Shown here: positions 1-8,558 of the stretch, piece by piece
Layout of the letters: every line of letters starts with the position of its first letter
Position numbering within the stretch: position 1 is the first letter of the stretch
DNA from: Haladaptatus paucihalophilus DX253
Lineage (GTDB): Archaea; Halobacteriota; Halobacteria; Halobacteriales; Haladaptataceae
Direction: 5' to 3'
Length of the DNA: 64,000 nt
NCBI RefSeq assembly: GCF_000376445.1
Contig: NZ_AQXI01000004.1
Span: forward strand, 1-64,000
Made by a program: the position numbers and the translations under genes
Notes under the pieces: model-generated
What the model saw: the letters and a program-made list of their open reading frames with translations, nothing else
Databases searched by the model: none
What the model was told of the DNA's origin: nothing

Positions 1-2
1 AA

Positions 3-112
3 GAATCGGAAAGAGGTGTGGTGAATCGGAAAGAGGTGTGGTGAATCGGAAAGAGGTGTGGTGAATCGGAAAGAGGTGTGGTGAATCGGAAAGAGGTGTG
101 GTGAATCGGAAA
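3..112. repeat. 20-bp tandem repeat, 5.5 copies
   Basis: Five exact head-to-tail copies of GAATCGGAAAGAGGTGTGGT occupy 3-102, followed by a 10-base partial copy. The + strand is purine-rich. One frame runs into TGA in every unit, so it is unlikely to be coding. It lies just beyond the stop of the dehydrogenase gene and is cut by the window edge, so more copies may exist to the left. Confidence 0.95.
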
Positions 113-138
113 GGAGGACCGTCAACGGGAGATGTGAT

Positions 139-1110
139 TCAGTTCGGTTCCGGCGTGAGGACCTGATTTTCCAACGGTTCGCCCGTTTCGAGGCGTTCGA
201 GGTTCCCTGCAACGATATCGGCGAGCCGGTCCCAGTGGAGCGGCGTGTGTCCGCCGGTGTGCGGCGTGATGAGGCAGTTCTCCAAGTCCCATAGCGGATG
301 GTCGGCCGGGAGGGGTTCGGGGTCGGTCACGTCGAGCGCCGCCCCGCGAATCTTGTTCGACCGGAGCGCGGCGACCAGTGCGTCGGTATCGACGATTGGG
401 CCGCGAGCGGTGTTGACGAGAACGGCGTCCGTCGGCATCGTCGCGAGCTCCGACTCCCCGATGAGGCCGCGCGTCGCCTCCGTGAGCGGACAGGCGACGA
501 CGACGTACCGACTGCGAGAGAGGGCGTCGTGGATGGCGTCCTCGTCGAAGCCGACCACTTCGTTTGTCGGGCCGCCTTTCTCCGGCGTGTACCGAACGCC
601 GATGGTCTCTACCTCGAACCCCTGAAGACGTTGGGTGACCGCCTGTCCGATGGACCCGAGACCGATGACGGTGACGGTGCTCCCGGTGAGTTCCCCGGAT
701 TGGAAATGCCGCCACTCGGAGCGCCGCTTGCGTCGCCATCCCTCGTGCAGACGGCGGGAGAAGACGAGCATGTTGCCGACAGCCTGCTCGGCGATGCCGG
801 GCGCGTGGATGCCCCCCGCGTTCGTCACCGCGACGCCGCGTTCCGCGAGTACGTCCATGGGAACGTGGTCGGTGCCCGCGAACGTACACGCGAACAGTTC
901 GAGTCGGTCGGCGCGGGCGAGCAGCGCTTCGTCCACGGTGATGCCGGTGACGACTCGGGCATCCGCGACGAGTTCGCGCTCCATCTTCGGCGTCCGAGCG
1001 TGAACGACGGTTCGGTCGGGGAGACGTTCGCGCAACGCCTCTGCGTACGATTCCATCGAGAGTCCTTCGGTCCCCTCGCGGAGGACGACGATATCCGGGT
1101 TTTCACTCAT
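139..1110 (-). CDS. D-2-hydroxyacid dehydrogenase, NAD-dependent
   Basis: This 323-residue protein belongs to the D-isomer-specific 2-hydroxyacid dehydrogenases, which interconvert 2-oxoacids and D-2-hydroxyacids in the cytoplasm. The NAD-binding glycine motif GLGSIG is at residues 150-155. The expected catalytic Arg (in NTARGP, about 236), Glu (in DPEP, about 265) and His (in TPHTGG, about 284) are all present, and the length is normal. An in-frame ATG three codons upstream exists; the MSEN start is preferred because it begins the conserved fold. It is divergent from the M20 amidohydrolase and probably acts in the same catabolic region. The exact substrate cannot be read from sequence. Confidence 0.93.
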   Translation of the reverse strand: MSENPDIVVLREGTEGLSMESYAEALRERLPDRTVVHARTPKMERELVADARVVTGITVDEALLARADRLELFACTFAGTDHVPMDVLAERGVAVTNAGGIHAPGIAEQAVGNMLVFSRRLHEGWRRKRRSEWRHFQSGELTGSTVTVIGLGSIGQAVTQRLQGFEVETIGVRYTPEKGGPTNEVVGFDEDAIHDALSRSRYVVVACPLTEATRGLIGESELATMPTDAVLVNTARGPIVDTDALVAALRSNKIRGAALDVTDPEPLPADHPLWDLENCLITPHTGGHTPLHWDRLADIVAGNLERLETGEPLENQVLTPEPN

Positions 1111-1239
1111 GTGCACCACCGCGTCTGCTGACGCGAATCGACGGTCGAACGATTGTCAGGCCCCAACTTAGTCCTTTTGTGTAGTCGCTGTCAACGAATT
1201 GCGTTTACAATTAAGTGGTTGGGCGTGCCAGTACCACGC

Positions 1240-2520
1240 ATGGCGGAACCAATACGCGACCGACTCGCCGACGTGCGGCGGGAGTTTCATCGGTACCCGG
1301 AACCGGCGTGGCGCGAGTTCTACACGACGCATCGACTCGTTGAGGAGATTCGGGAGGTCGGCGTCGACGAACTCGCCGTCGGCACGGAGGCGTACGACAG
1401 CGACGACAGGATGGCCGTCCCAGACGCCGAGGACATCGAGGAGTGGTCCGAGCGCGCCCGCGAACGCGGTGCCGACCCCGAACTTCTCGACAGCATGGAG
1501 GGTGGAAACACTGGGGTCGTTGCGGTCCTGAATCGAGGGTCAGGACCGACGGTCGGCCTACGGGTGGACATCGACGGCCTGTTCATCGAGGAATCGACGG
1601 ACGACGACCACGTACCCGTCGCCGAGGAGTTCAGTTCCGAAGGGGACGGGACGATGCACGCCTGCGGTCACGACTCCCACATGACGTGGGGGTTGGCGAC
1701 GCTCGAAGCCATCGCGGAGAGCGACTTCGAGGGGACGCTCGTCGTCTTCTTCCAACCCGCCGAGGAGGTGTCGGGTGGCGGCCACCCGATGGCGGAGAGT
1801 CGGTTCGCCGACGACCTCGATTACCTCTTTGCCGTCCACGTCGGATTGGACCATCCGACCGGCGAGGTCGTCGCCGGAATCGAGCGACCGCTCGCCATGT
1901 GCCACGTCGACGTGACGTTCGAGGGGACCTCCGCACACGCCGGAAAAGCGCCGCAGGACGGCGATAACGCGATGCAGGCGCTCGGAACCGCCATCCAGAA
2001 CGCCTACGCGATTCCGCGGCACGAGGACGGGATGACCCGCGTCAACCTCGGATGGGCGGAAGCCGGGACGTCGAGCAACGTCATCGCCGATTTCGCACAC
2101 ATCGAAGCGGAGGCGCGCGGCGAGACGACCGAACTCATGGAGTACATGCAATCCCGCCTGAACCGGACGCTCGAAACCGCCGCCGAGATGCACGGCTGTG
2201 ACGTTGACATTGACGTGCGGAGTAAATCCCCCCGCGCGGACAGCGACCCCGAACTCGCCGACGTCGTGGCGAACGTCGCCCGCGACGCCGATGGCGTCGA
2301 GTCGGTCCTCCCGGCCGCGGACTTCGGCGCGAGCGAGGACGCCACGTTCCTGATGCGACGGGTACAGGAGAACGGCGGTCTCGCCACGTATCTCATCGTC
2401 GGCACCGACCACCCGACGAGCCATCACACGCCGACGTTCGACGTCGACGAACGGAGCCTCGAAATCGGCGTGGACGTGTTGGTCGAATCCATCCGTTCCG
2501 TCCCGGGGACCGAAGCGTGA
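1240..2520 (+). CDS. M20-family amidohydrolase (N-acyl amino acid or peptide hydrolase)
   Basis: The 426-residue protein is an M20/IAA-hydrolase type metallo-amidohydrolase. Metal and catalytic signatures are CGHD at 142-145, PAEE at 173-176, and conserved His residues near 200 and 233. Such enzymes cleave N-acyl or N-aminobenzoyl bonds of amino acids. The open frame extends 29 codons upstream, but homology begins at MAEPIRDRL, so the ATG at 1240 is chosen. It overlaps the next gene by four bases, so the two are co-transcribed and probably coupled. It resembles the 34002-35270 protein from end to end, so the window holds two paralogues in different pathway contexts. Confidence 0.92.
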   Translation: MAEPIRDRLADVRREFHRYPEPAWREFYTTHRLVEEIREVGVDELAVGTEAYDSDDRMAVPDAEDIEEWSERARERGADPELLDSMEGGNTGVVAVLNRGSGPTVGLRVDIDGLFIEESTDDDHVPVAEEFSSEGDGTMHACGHDSHMTWGLATLEAIAESDFEGTLVVFFQPAEEVSGGGHPMAESRFADDLDYLFAVHVGLDHPTGEVVAGIERPLAMCHVDVTFEGTSAHAGKAPQDGDNAMQALGTAIQNAYAIPRHEDGMTRVNLGWAEAGTSSNVIADFAHIEAEARGETTELMEYMQSRLNRTLETAAEMHGCDVDIDVRSKSPRADSDPELADVVANVARDADGVESVLPAADFGASEDATFLMRRVQENGGLATYLIVGTDHPTSHHTPTFDVDERSLEIGVDVLVESIRSVPGTEA

Positions 2521-3791
2521 ACTCCGAACGGACGAACGACCAGGACGTGTACCCGTCCGCCGACGATATCGTGGGCGTGAACGACGTGAACGCCGCTCGA
2601 ACGCGTCTCGACGGCGTGATTCACCGGACGCCGCTCGACCGCTCGACGACGTTCGCGGAGCGAAGCGGGGCGGCCTCTGTGGGCCTCAAACTGGAGAACA
2701 TGCAACGAACGGGGTCGTTCAAGAGTCGCGGCGCGTACAACACGATGGCGCAGTTGTCGTCGTCTGAGCGCGAGCGCGGCGTCGTCGCGTCGAGCGCGGG
2801 CAATCACGCGCAGGGCGTCGCCTTTGCCGGGGGATTGCTCGGCATCGACACGACCATCGTCGTCCCCGAGGTGACCCCCTCCGCGAAGATAGAAGCGACC
2901 AGAGGATACGGCGCGGAAGTCCTCGTCGAAGGCGATATCTACGAACGGTCCTACGAGCACGCCCTCGAACTCGCGGACGAGGAGGGGTTGCGATTCGTCC
3001 ACCCGTTCAACGACGAGGAGATAATCGCGGGACAGGGAACCGTCGGCCTCGAACTGCTCGACCAGTATCCGGAACTGGATACCGTCCTCGTCTCCATCGG
3101 CGGCGGCGGCCTGATTTCGGGAATCGCAACCGTTCTCAAGGCGCACGACCCGGACATCCGTGTCGTCGGCGTGCAACCGGAGGGCGCGTTCCACGCCAAG
3201 CCGTCGCTCGAACGAGACGAAATCCACGAACTGTCGGGCGTGGACACCGTGGCCGAAGGCATCGCCGACACTCGACTGCTCGACAAGACCTTCGCCGTCA
3301 TCCGCGAGCGAGTGGACGACGTGGTGAGCGTCAGCGACCGCGAGATGAGCGTCGCCGTCGCGCTCCTCGCCGAGCGGGCGAAAACGGTCGCGGAAACCGC
3401 TGGCGCAGCGCCGCTCGCGGCGCTGCTCTCCGGCGCGGTGGACGTCACGAACGAACACGTCGCGGTAATCGTCTCCGGGGGCAACGTGAACCTCTCCGAC
3501 CACGCCGAGCGTACCCGCTCCGGTTTGATGCGACTCGGCCGGTACGCGGAGGCTCGCCTCTCGGTCGCGGACTGGCCGAGCGGACTCGACGCGCTCACTG
3601 AAACCCTCGAACGACACGGCGCGGAACTGGAGGAACTGGAGCGGGCGCGCCGAACCGACGCGGACGACCCGAATCGAACGCCGGTGACCATCGGCGTGGC
3701 GGGAGGCGGACGGGACCATCTTTCGACGGTGTTCGACGCGCTGGACGACCGGGACGGCATCGCGGTGGAGAACGGTCCGTTGGACGGGTGA
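2517..3791 (+). CDS. threonine dehydratase-like PLP enzyme (fold type II)
   Basis: This 424-residue protein has the PLP lysine in GSFKSRGAYN (Lys69), the SSAGNHAQG phosphate/substrate loop near 92-100, and a glycine-rich SIGGGGLISG cofactor loop, all diagnostic of threonine ammonia-lyase/serine dehydratase relatives. About 85 C-terminal residues look like an ACT-type regulatory extension. It starts with GTG inside the stop of the amidohydrolase (GTGA overlap). It could be biosynthetic IlvA or a catabolic dehydratase of a hydroxy amino acid; the operon with an amidohydrolase and the nearby RidA, which clears enamine/imine products of such enzymes, favour catabolism. That preference is inference. 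Confidence 0.9.
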   Translation: MNSERTNDQDVYPSADDIVGVNDVNAARTRLDGVIHRTPLDRSTTFAERSGAASVGLKLENMQRTGSFKSRGAYNTMAQLSSSERERGVVASSAGNHAQGVAFAGGLLGIDTTIVVPEVTPSAKIEATRGYGAEVLVEGDIYERSYEHALELADEEGLRFVHPFNDEEIIAGQGTVGLELLDQYPELDTVLVSIGGGGLISGIATVLKAHDPDIRVVGVQPEGAFHAKPSLERDEIHELSGVDTVAEGIADTRLLDKTFAVIRERVDDVVSVSDREMSVAVALLAERAKTVAETAGAAPLAALLSGAVDVTNEHVAVIVSGGNVNLSDHAERTRSGLMRLGRYAEARLSVADWPSGLDALTETLERHGAELEELERARRTDADDPNRTPVTIGVAGGGRDHLSTVFDALDDRDGIAVENGPLDG

Positions 3792-3850
3792 AGTCGGTCG
3801 CAAATCGTCGTCGGGCGGCGATTCGACCGCCGGAATTCGGTTCGAACCTT

Positions 3851-5215
3851 TTAGGCCGGTTTCGCGGACGGCGTTCCCGCCGCCTCGATGGCTTCGTTCA
3901 GGATGCCGACGCCGAGTTCGATTTCGCGCTCTGTCGAGTCCAGCGGCGGGAGGAGCCGGATTGTCTTCGACCCACAGCCGAGGGTGAGGAGTCCGCGTTT
4001 CAGCGCTTCGCGGACGACATCATCGCGTCGGTCCGCGGTATCGAACTCCACGGCGAGCATCAGCCCTTTTCCGCGCACGTCATCGACGTGTGCCGGTGCG
4101 CCATCGCGGAGCAACTCCTTAGCTTGCCTGCCGCGTTCCGTCGCGTTGTCGAGCAGGTCGTACTCCTCGATGGCTTCGAGCGTGAACGCGCCCTGCATCG
4201 ACGCGAGGAGGTCGCCGCCGCCGAACGTCGACCCCAGACGGTTCTTCTCGGACGGGAAGAGGTCCGACCGCGAGATTGTCGCGCCGGTTCGAAGCGCCTT
4301 CGCGCTGGCGATGACGTCGGGTTCGATGGGGTAGTGGTCGGACGCCCACATCTCGCCCGTGCGACCCACGCCGGACTGGATTTCGTCGACGACGAGCGGG
4401 ATGTCGTACGTCTCGCACACGTCGTCGATTTCGGCCATGAATTCGGTGTTCGGGAACCGATAGCCCCCCACTCCCTGAATCGGTTCGATGGTGACGAACG
4501 CCACTTCGTCGGGGTTGACGTGGCCGCCTTCCGGTTGGAGCGCGTTCCGTAGCTGTGAGCCGTTCTCGGTGAAAAAGCCACAGTCACAAGCGTCGTCGGT
4601 GTCGCCGGACGCCTCGCAGAACGGGACCATCCGAACGCCGCCGATTTCCGGGTAGTGGCGCGTGTACACCTCGTTCGAACGAGTCAATGAGAGGGTCCCG
4701 AGCGTTCGTCCGTGAAAACTCCCGTCGAACGTGTAGGCGTACTTGGCGGCGGGCTTGTGGTCGTGGGTTATCTTCATCGCGTTCTCCATGGCCTCGGCCC
4801 CGGAGTTCGAGAGGAAGACGGTGTCCATGCCGTACTGACTGGAAACATCGACGAGTTTCTCGACAAGGTGGCTCGACGCGGGGAATTCCGCCGTTTCCGG
4901 GTCCGGTCCCGCGCCGAAGTACATGTCCTGTCCGGCGACCTTCATCGGTTCGACGAGCGAGAACTCGCGCAGTTTGTCCAGAATCTTCTCGTTGTTGTAG
5001 CCGAGCGGTGCCGCGCCGATGTGGCAGGTAAAATCGAGCAGGACGTTGCCGTCGACGTCGGTGACGAACGGGCCGTCCGCCTCGCCCGTCACGTCCCAGA
5101 CGAACTCGTGTGAGAACTCGCTCGGCGCGGAGTGCTCGTGATGAAAGTCGATCCACTGCTGTGCGTTCGGACCGGGGAGCGTGGCCACCTCGGGATTCGC
5201 CGTGTCCCTATCCAT
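3851..5215 (-). CDS. class III aminotransferase (4-aminobutyrate type)
   Basis: This 454-residue PLP enzyme has SNSGAEAMENAMK near 136-148, the cofactor-binding Asp in VVDEIQSG (278) and the Schiff-base Lys in SAKAL (306). Class III enzymes move an omega- or alpha-amino group to 2-oxoglutarate or pyruvate. A two-codon upstream ATG also exists. It converges with the dehydratase gene and is followed on its upstream side by the BCCT transporter, both on the minus strand. A CDACDCG-like Cys-rich stretch (about 210-213) is unusual in this fold and may be a lineage insertion. The substrate is unknown; GABA, beta-alanine, taurine or a diamino acid are all possible. Confidence 0.88.
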   Translation of the reverse strand: MDRDTANPEVATLPGPNAQQWIDFHHEHSAPSEFSHEFVWDVTGEADGPFVTDVDGNVLLDFTCHIGAAPLGYNNEKILDKLREFSLVEPMKVAGQDMYFGAGPDPETAEFPASSHLVEKLVDVSSQYGMDTVFLSNSGAEAMENAMKITHDHKPAAKYAYTFDGSFHGRTLGTLSLTRSNEVYTRHYPEIGGVRMVPFCEASGDTDDACDCGFFTENGSQLRNALQPEGGHVNPDEVAFVTIEPIQGVGGYRFPNTEFMAEIDDVCETYDIPLVVDEIQSGVGRTGEMWASDHYPIEPDVIASAKALRTGATISRSDLFPSEKNRLGSTFGGGDLLASMQGAFTLEAIEEYDLLDNATERGRQAKELLRDGAPAHVDDVRGKGLMLAVEFDTADRRDDVVREALKRGLLTLGCGSKTIRLLPPLDSTEREIELGVGILNEAIEAAGTPSAKPA

Positions 5216-5293
5216 ACACAATGTTCGTATATTGCGTTATTAAAACTTGTTGTCGTTGCAGGATTGGACGATGGTTGTCGGTCGGGTGGCCGG

Positions 5294-6928
5294 TCAGTCG
5301 TCGTCTTGACCGGCCACATTCGCCCCGTCCGTCGATTCCTCCCGTACCGTCGGCGCGCCGATGAGTTTCGTGCGGTCCTGGAGGAGGATGCCACCGGATT
5401 CCTCCTGGAACGTTTTCACGAGTCCGAGCATGGCGAGCAGACAGACGACGGCGAAGGGTGCACCTGTGATGATGGACGCGGATTGGAGCGCATCGACACC
5501 ACCGACCACCATGAGAATGGACGCGACTGTCCCCTGAAGCACCGCCCAGAAGATGCGGTTGATAGAGGAGGGGTGTTCCTTTCCGCCGGTCGTTATCATC
5601 GACACCGCCAGCGTCGAGGAGTCGGCGGAGGTGACGAAGAACGTCGTCACGAGGATGAGGAACGCGGCGAGGAGAAGCGGTCCGATGACCGGAACCGCGT
5701 TGAACAGGACGAATCCAGCGACCGACTCGTCGTACTGGCCGATGGGGCCGAGGATTTGTGCGACGCCCGTGTTCTGCATCGTGACGGCCGTCCCGCCGAC
5801 GATGATGAACCACGGAACGGTGGCCATCGACGTTGCGCCGATTCCGGCGAACGCGACTTCGCGGACGCTCCGGCCGCGCGAGATGCGGGCGATAAACAAC
5901 CCTGCGAACGGCGACCACGCGAGGGGCCACAACCAGTAGAAGACGGTCCACTTGTTCACCCACTTGTCATAGCTGTGAGGTTGGGCCGCTTCGGTAAAGA
6001 GGCTCATCCTGAAGAAATCGGTGACGAACCGACCGAACGCCTGTGACCCGAGTTCGAGGATGCGGAACGTCGGGCCGAAGATGAGCGTGGCGACCATCAC
6101 GAGGAAGAACAAAACCATGTTGAAGTTCGACAGCCACCTGATGCCCTTGTTGACCCCGAGTACGAGCGAAGCAGTGAAGATGACCGTCATGCCGGTGATG
6201 ACTAGAATGGTCCCCACGTCTCCGAGTTCGATACCCCACTGGAAATCGAGTCCTGTGATGAACTGGCTTCCGACGAACCCCAACGACGTGGCGACGCCGC
6301 CCAGCGTTGCGAAGACGGCGAGGATGTCGACGGCCTTCCCTATCGGTCCGTCGACGTTGTCGGCACCGAGTATCGGCGTCAACACCGCCGACACCCTGAG
6401 CGGGGCGTCGTAGTTGTAGACGAAGTAGCCGATGGCGAGTCCCATCACCGTGAAACACGACCACTGGGTGAGACTCCAGTGGAAAATGGCGTACTGCACC
6501 GCGATGGGCATTGCCGCTGCCGACTGGTCCGGAACGTTGTAAAGCGGCGGCACGCTCCCGTAATGAGTGAGCGCCTCGGCGGGTCCCCAGAAGACGATGC
6601 CCGCCGCGAGTCCGGCCGAATACATCATGGCGAAGTACGAGAGATAGCTGTACTCGGGTTCTTCGTCGCCCAACCGGAGTTTCCCCCACGGGCCGAAGAT
6701 GAGGAACGCGAGGAAGAGGACGAAGGCCAACATCACGATGAGGAAGTACCAGTTGAAGTACTCCAGAATCCAGAACTGTATTCCCTCGACGAACTCGTAC
6801 GAGTCGGCCGGGTTCAACACGAACGCGGCGACGAAGATGAGCGTGACCGCCGCACCGGCCCCGAAGATGGTCGGTTCGATTTCCTCGCGGAACTCGGCGA
6901 TTGCACCCTGGTCGTCGGAGTTGCTCAT
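5294..6928 (-). CDS. BCCT-family transporter
   Basis: This 544-residue integral membrane protein is a betaine/carnitine/choline transporter family member with the expected twelve hydrophobic segments and the Trp-rich motif region (FHWSLTQW; LAWSPFAGLFIARISRGR). BCCT proteins import quaternary-ammonium or zwitterionic solutes with Na+ or H+. The ATG at 6928 is chosen because the longer open frame upstream contains no membrane segments of the family and is AT-rich. A small ORF on the same strand ends with its TGA overlapping this ATG. Being among transaminases and a semialdehyde dehydrogenase suggests import of a solute for catabolism rather than only osmoprotection. Confidence 0.92.
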   Translation of the reverse strand: MSNSDDQGAIAEFREEIEPTIFGAGAAVTLIFVAAFVLNPADSYEFVEGIQFWILEYFNWYFLIVMLAFVLFLAFLIFGPWGKLRLGDEEPEYSYLSYFAMMYSAGLAAGIVFWGPAEALTHYGSVPPLYNVPDQSAAAMPIAVQYAIFHWSLTQWSCFTVMGLAIGYFVYNYDAPLRVSAVLTPILGADNVDGPIGKAVDILAVFATLGGVATSLGFVGSQFITGLDFQWGIELGDVGTILVITGMTVIFTASLVLGVNKGIRWLSNFNMVLFFLVMVATLIFGPTFRILELGSQAFGRFVTDFFRMSLFTEAAQPHSYDKWVNKWTVFYWLWPLAWSPFAGLFIARISRGRSVREVAFAGIGATSMATVPWFIIVGGTAVTMQNTGVAQILGPIGQYDESVAGFVLFNAVPVIGPLLLAAFLILVTTFFVTSADSSTLAVSMITTGGKEHPSSINRIFWAVLQGTVASILMVVGGVDALQSASIITGAPFAVVCLLAMLGLVKTFQEESGGILLQDRTKLIGAPTVREESTDGANVAGQDDD

Positions 6929-7068
6929 TCGAACCCACCCCCCAGCCGTCGGGCCGACGGCTGTGTTTTCGACCCGGTATTCGTCGTCTTCGGTCGCCGA
7001 ACGGTCATTCCCCCGTCCACGATGGTCAATCCGTCCTTCCCGTAACGGCCGTGTGATTTGTGTCTCAT
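6925..7068 (-). CDS. small ORF translationally overlapping the BCCT gene (47 aa)
   Basis: A 47-codon frame begins MRHKSHGRYG and ends RRLGGGFE, its TGA overlapping the transporter ATG as ATGA. Its composition is basic and Gly-rich with no membrane segment. The overlap is the type used for translational coupling in halophile operons, which is the main reason to list it. I do not recognise the family. It could be a leader peptide, a small accessory subunit, or a chance frame. It would explain why the transporter has no ribosome-binding site of its own. Confidence 0.45.
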   Translation of the reverse strand: MRHKSHGRYGKDGLTIVDGGMTVRRPKTTNTGSKTQPSARRLGGGFE

Positions 7069-7455
7069 GGATGATAATTGATGGCAATAGCCATGGTGTA
7101 TGGTGGCATACATAGCATGCATCGTGAATGACGGTGATAAATATTACGGATATTGATGCTAGCGCATACAGTATATGTTTATAAGATTGACGTGAGAACG
7201 TTATCTGTGTACGACTACAACAGTTATAAGATATGTGATGGTATAACATGCTTTATGGAAAATGGATGGTGGCCGTTCTCCCAGAAGGAATTCGACAACG
7301 GGGCCATTCCCGTTCGAAACTCGCGGTGGTGAAGAGCTAATCGGGGTTACTCCCGTACTTACCGAGGATAAAGCCGGTTTTCTCGCCGTTCCGAATCGGG
7401 GCCCGAAAACCGCACCTTCGTAACCCTTAATCGCTGTCGTACACAATTTCCGTTT
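7069..7455. other. AT-rich divergent intergenic region
   Basis: About 390 bases between the transporter operon (minus strand) and the hypothetical gene (plus strand). It is markedly AT-rich near 7120-7260, with several TATA-like stretches suited to divergent promoters. No gene or structured RNA is evident. Confidence 0.5.
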
Positions 7456-8109
7456 ATGAGTGATGAACCATCCGAGCGCGAGGCGAGATACGACCTCGCC
7501 TACTCCGCAGATCGGGACCGAGGCATCCTCACGCCGAGCGACAGGGAGTTCCTTATCGGGCGAAAGTCCGACTACACGGAGCACTCCAAAAAGCAGAAGC
7601 GAAATCGGATTCGCCGTCGCCTCCGGAACGCCATTCTCGACTTTACTCTTCTCTTCGAACACCTCGAAGACCGTGACCGGGAGACGGTCTTCAACCCCGA
7701 CGACGACGCGAGGGACGCCTACACGCAGGGAATCACCGACATGCTCGCGTTCCTCCATCTCGGGACGATGGGCTACTACACCCCGTTCAAGGACATGCTC
7801 GCCCAAGGCGTCAACGAGGCCGAACAGGAACTGGCGGGGTCGGACTACCGCATGGTCACGGTGGATTTCAACGTCGAACCGGTCGGTCAAATAGACGTGG
7901 ACGAGGTCATCGACAAACTCGAATTCGGCGACTTCGAGGAGATAACCGACGAGGAACTCCGCGCGTTCATCCGCCTCCTCACCGAATCCGACGAGTTCTC
8001 CGCCACGTCCATGCGCTCGGAGATGAAAGAACAGATGCACTCGTTCATCGAGAAGGTCAACGCCGCGGCGGAACAGCGCGACCAGCGCGTCGAAGAGTTG
8101 AACGACTGA
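7456..8109 (+). CDS. conserved haloarchaeal protein of unknown function
   Basis: This 217-residue acidic cytoplasmic protein contains RDRGILTPSDREFL near residues 23-36, then a basic RIRRRLRNAILDF helix and an LLFEHLEDRD motif. I associate that arrangement with a haloarchaeal domain of unknown function. No signal peptide or membrane segment is present. A predicted helical C-terminus (from about 180) is rich in Glu and Arg and may form a coiled coil. It converges with RidA, leaving 10 bases between stops, so it need not belong to either neighbouring operon. Function unknown. Confidence 0.8.
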   Translation: MSDEPSEREARYDLAYSADRDRGILTPSDREFLIGRKSDYTEHSKKQKRNRIRRRLRNAILDFTLLFEHLEDRDRETVFNPDDDARDAYTQGITDMLAFLHLGTMGYYTPFKDMLAQGVNEAEQELAGSDYRMVTVDFNVEPVGQIDVDEVIDKLEFGDFEEITDEELRAFIRLLTESDEFSATSMRSEMKEQMHSFIEKVNAAAEQRDQRVEELND

Positions 8110-8119
8110 TGGTATCGAG

Positions 8120-8509
8120 TCAGCCGAGGTACGCGATAGCGTCCATTTCGACCCGCACGTCACCCGGAAGCCGTGCGACTTCGACGCAGACCCGCGCCGG
8201 TGGGGTGCCGGGAACCCGTGCGCCGTACGCGTCGTTGACCGCATCGTAGTCGTCGAGGTCGGTCAGATAGACGGTCGTTTTTACAACGTCGTCGAGACCG
8301 TCGCCGCCCGCCTCATCGACGACGGCGGCGATGTTATCCAACACGCGCTCGGTCTGCGTTCGGATGTCGCCCTCGATATCGTCACCGGTTTCGGGGTCAA
8401 CGGGACCGTACCCGGAAACGTACAGCGTGTCACCCGCGTGAACGCCTTGTGAATACGGATTCTTGTTACGCGGTGCCTCGTCCGTGATGATTCGGTCGGT
8501 ATCACTCAT
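8120..8509 (-). CDS. ridA: RidA family 2-iminobutanoate/2-iminopropanoate deaminase
   Basis: This 129-residue protein has the YjgF/RidA core: YSQGVHAGDTLYVSGYG near the start, and PPARVCVEVARLP with the active-site Arg, followed by VRVEMDAIA. RidA hydrolyses reactive enamines and imines released by PLP dehydratases. Its stop is near the end of the hypothetical gene and its start is 49 bases from the stop of the downstream-coded aminotransferase on the same strand, so the two probably form one transcript. The pairing with dehydratase and transaminase genes matches the known protective role. Confidence 0.93.
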   Translation of the reverse strand: MSDTDRIITDEAPRNKNPYSQGVHAGDTLYVSGYGPVDPETGDDIEGDIRTQTERVLDNIAAVVDEAGGDGLDDVVKTTVYLTDLDDYDAVNDAYGARVPGTPPARVCVEVARLPGDVRVEMDAIAYLG

Positions 8510-8558
8510 GATGGTTCGAAATCGTTCGAAGGTTCGAAGAGTCGGTCGAAGGTTCGTT

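Noticed and set aside
1-112. Possible CRISPR array at the 20-bp repeat
   Set aside because: There are no spacers; units are directly adjacent and no cas genes are present.
2424-3803. 459-residue minus-strand open frame over the dehydratase
   Set aside because: Antisense shadow; the plus strand has clear PLP enzyme motifs.
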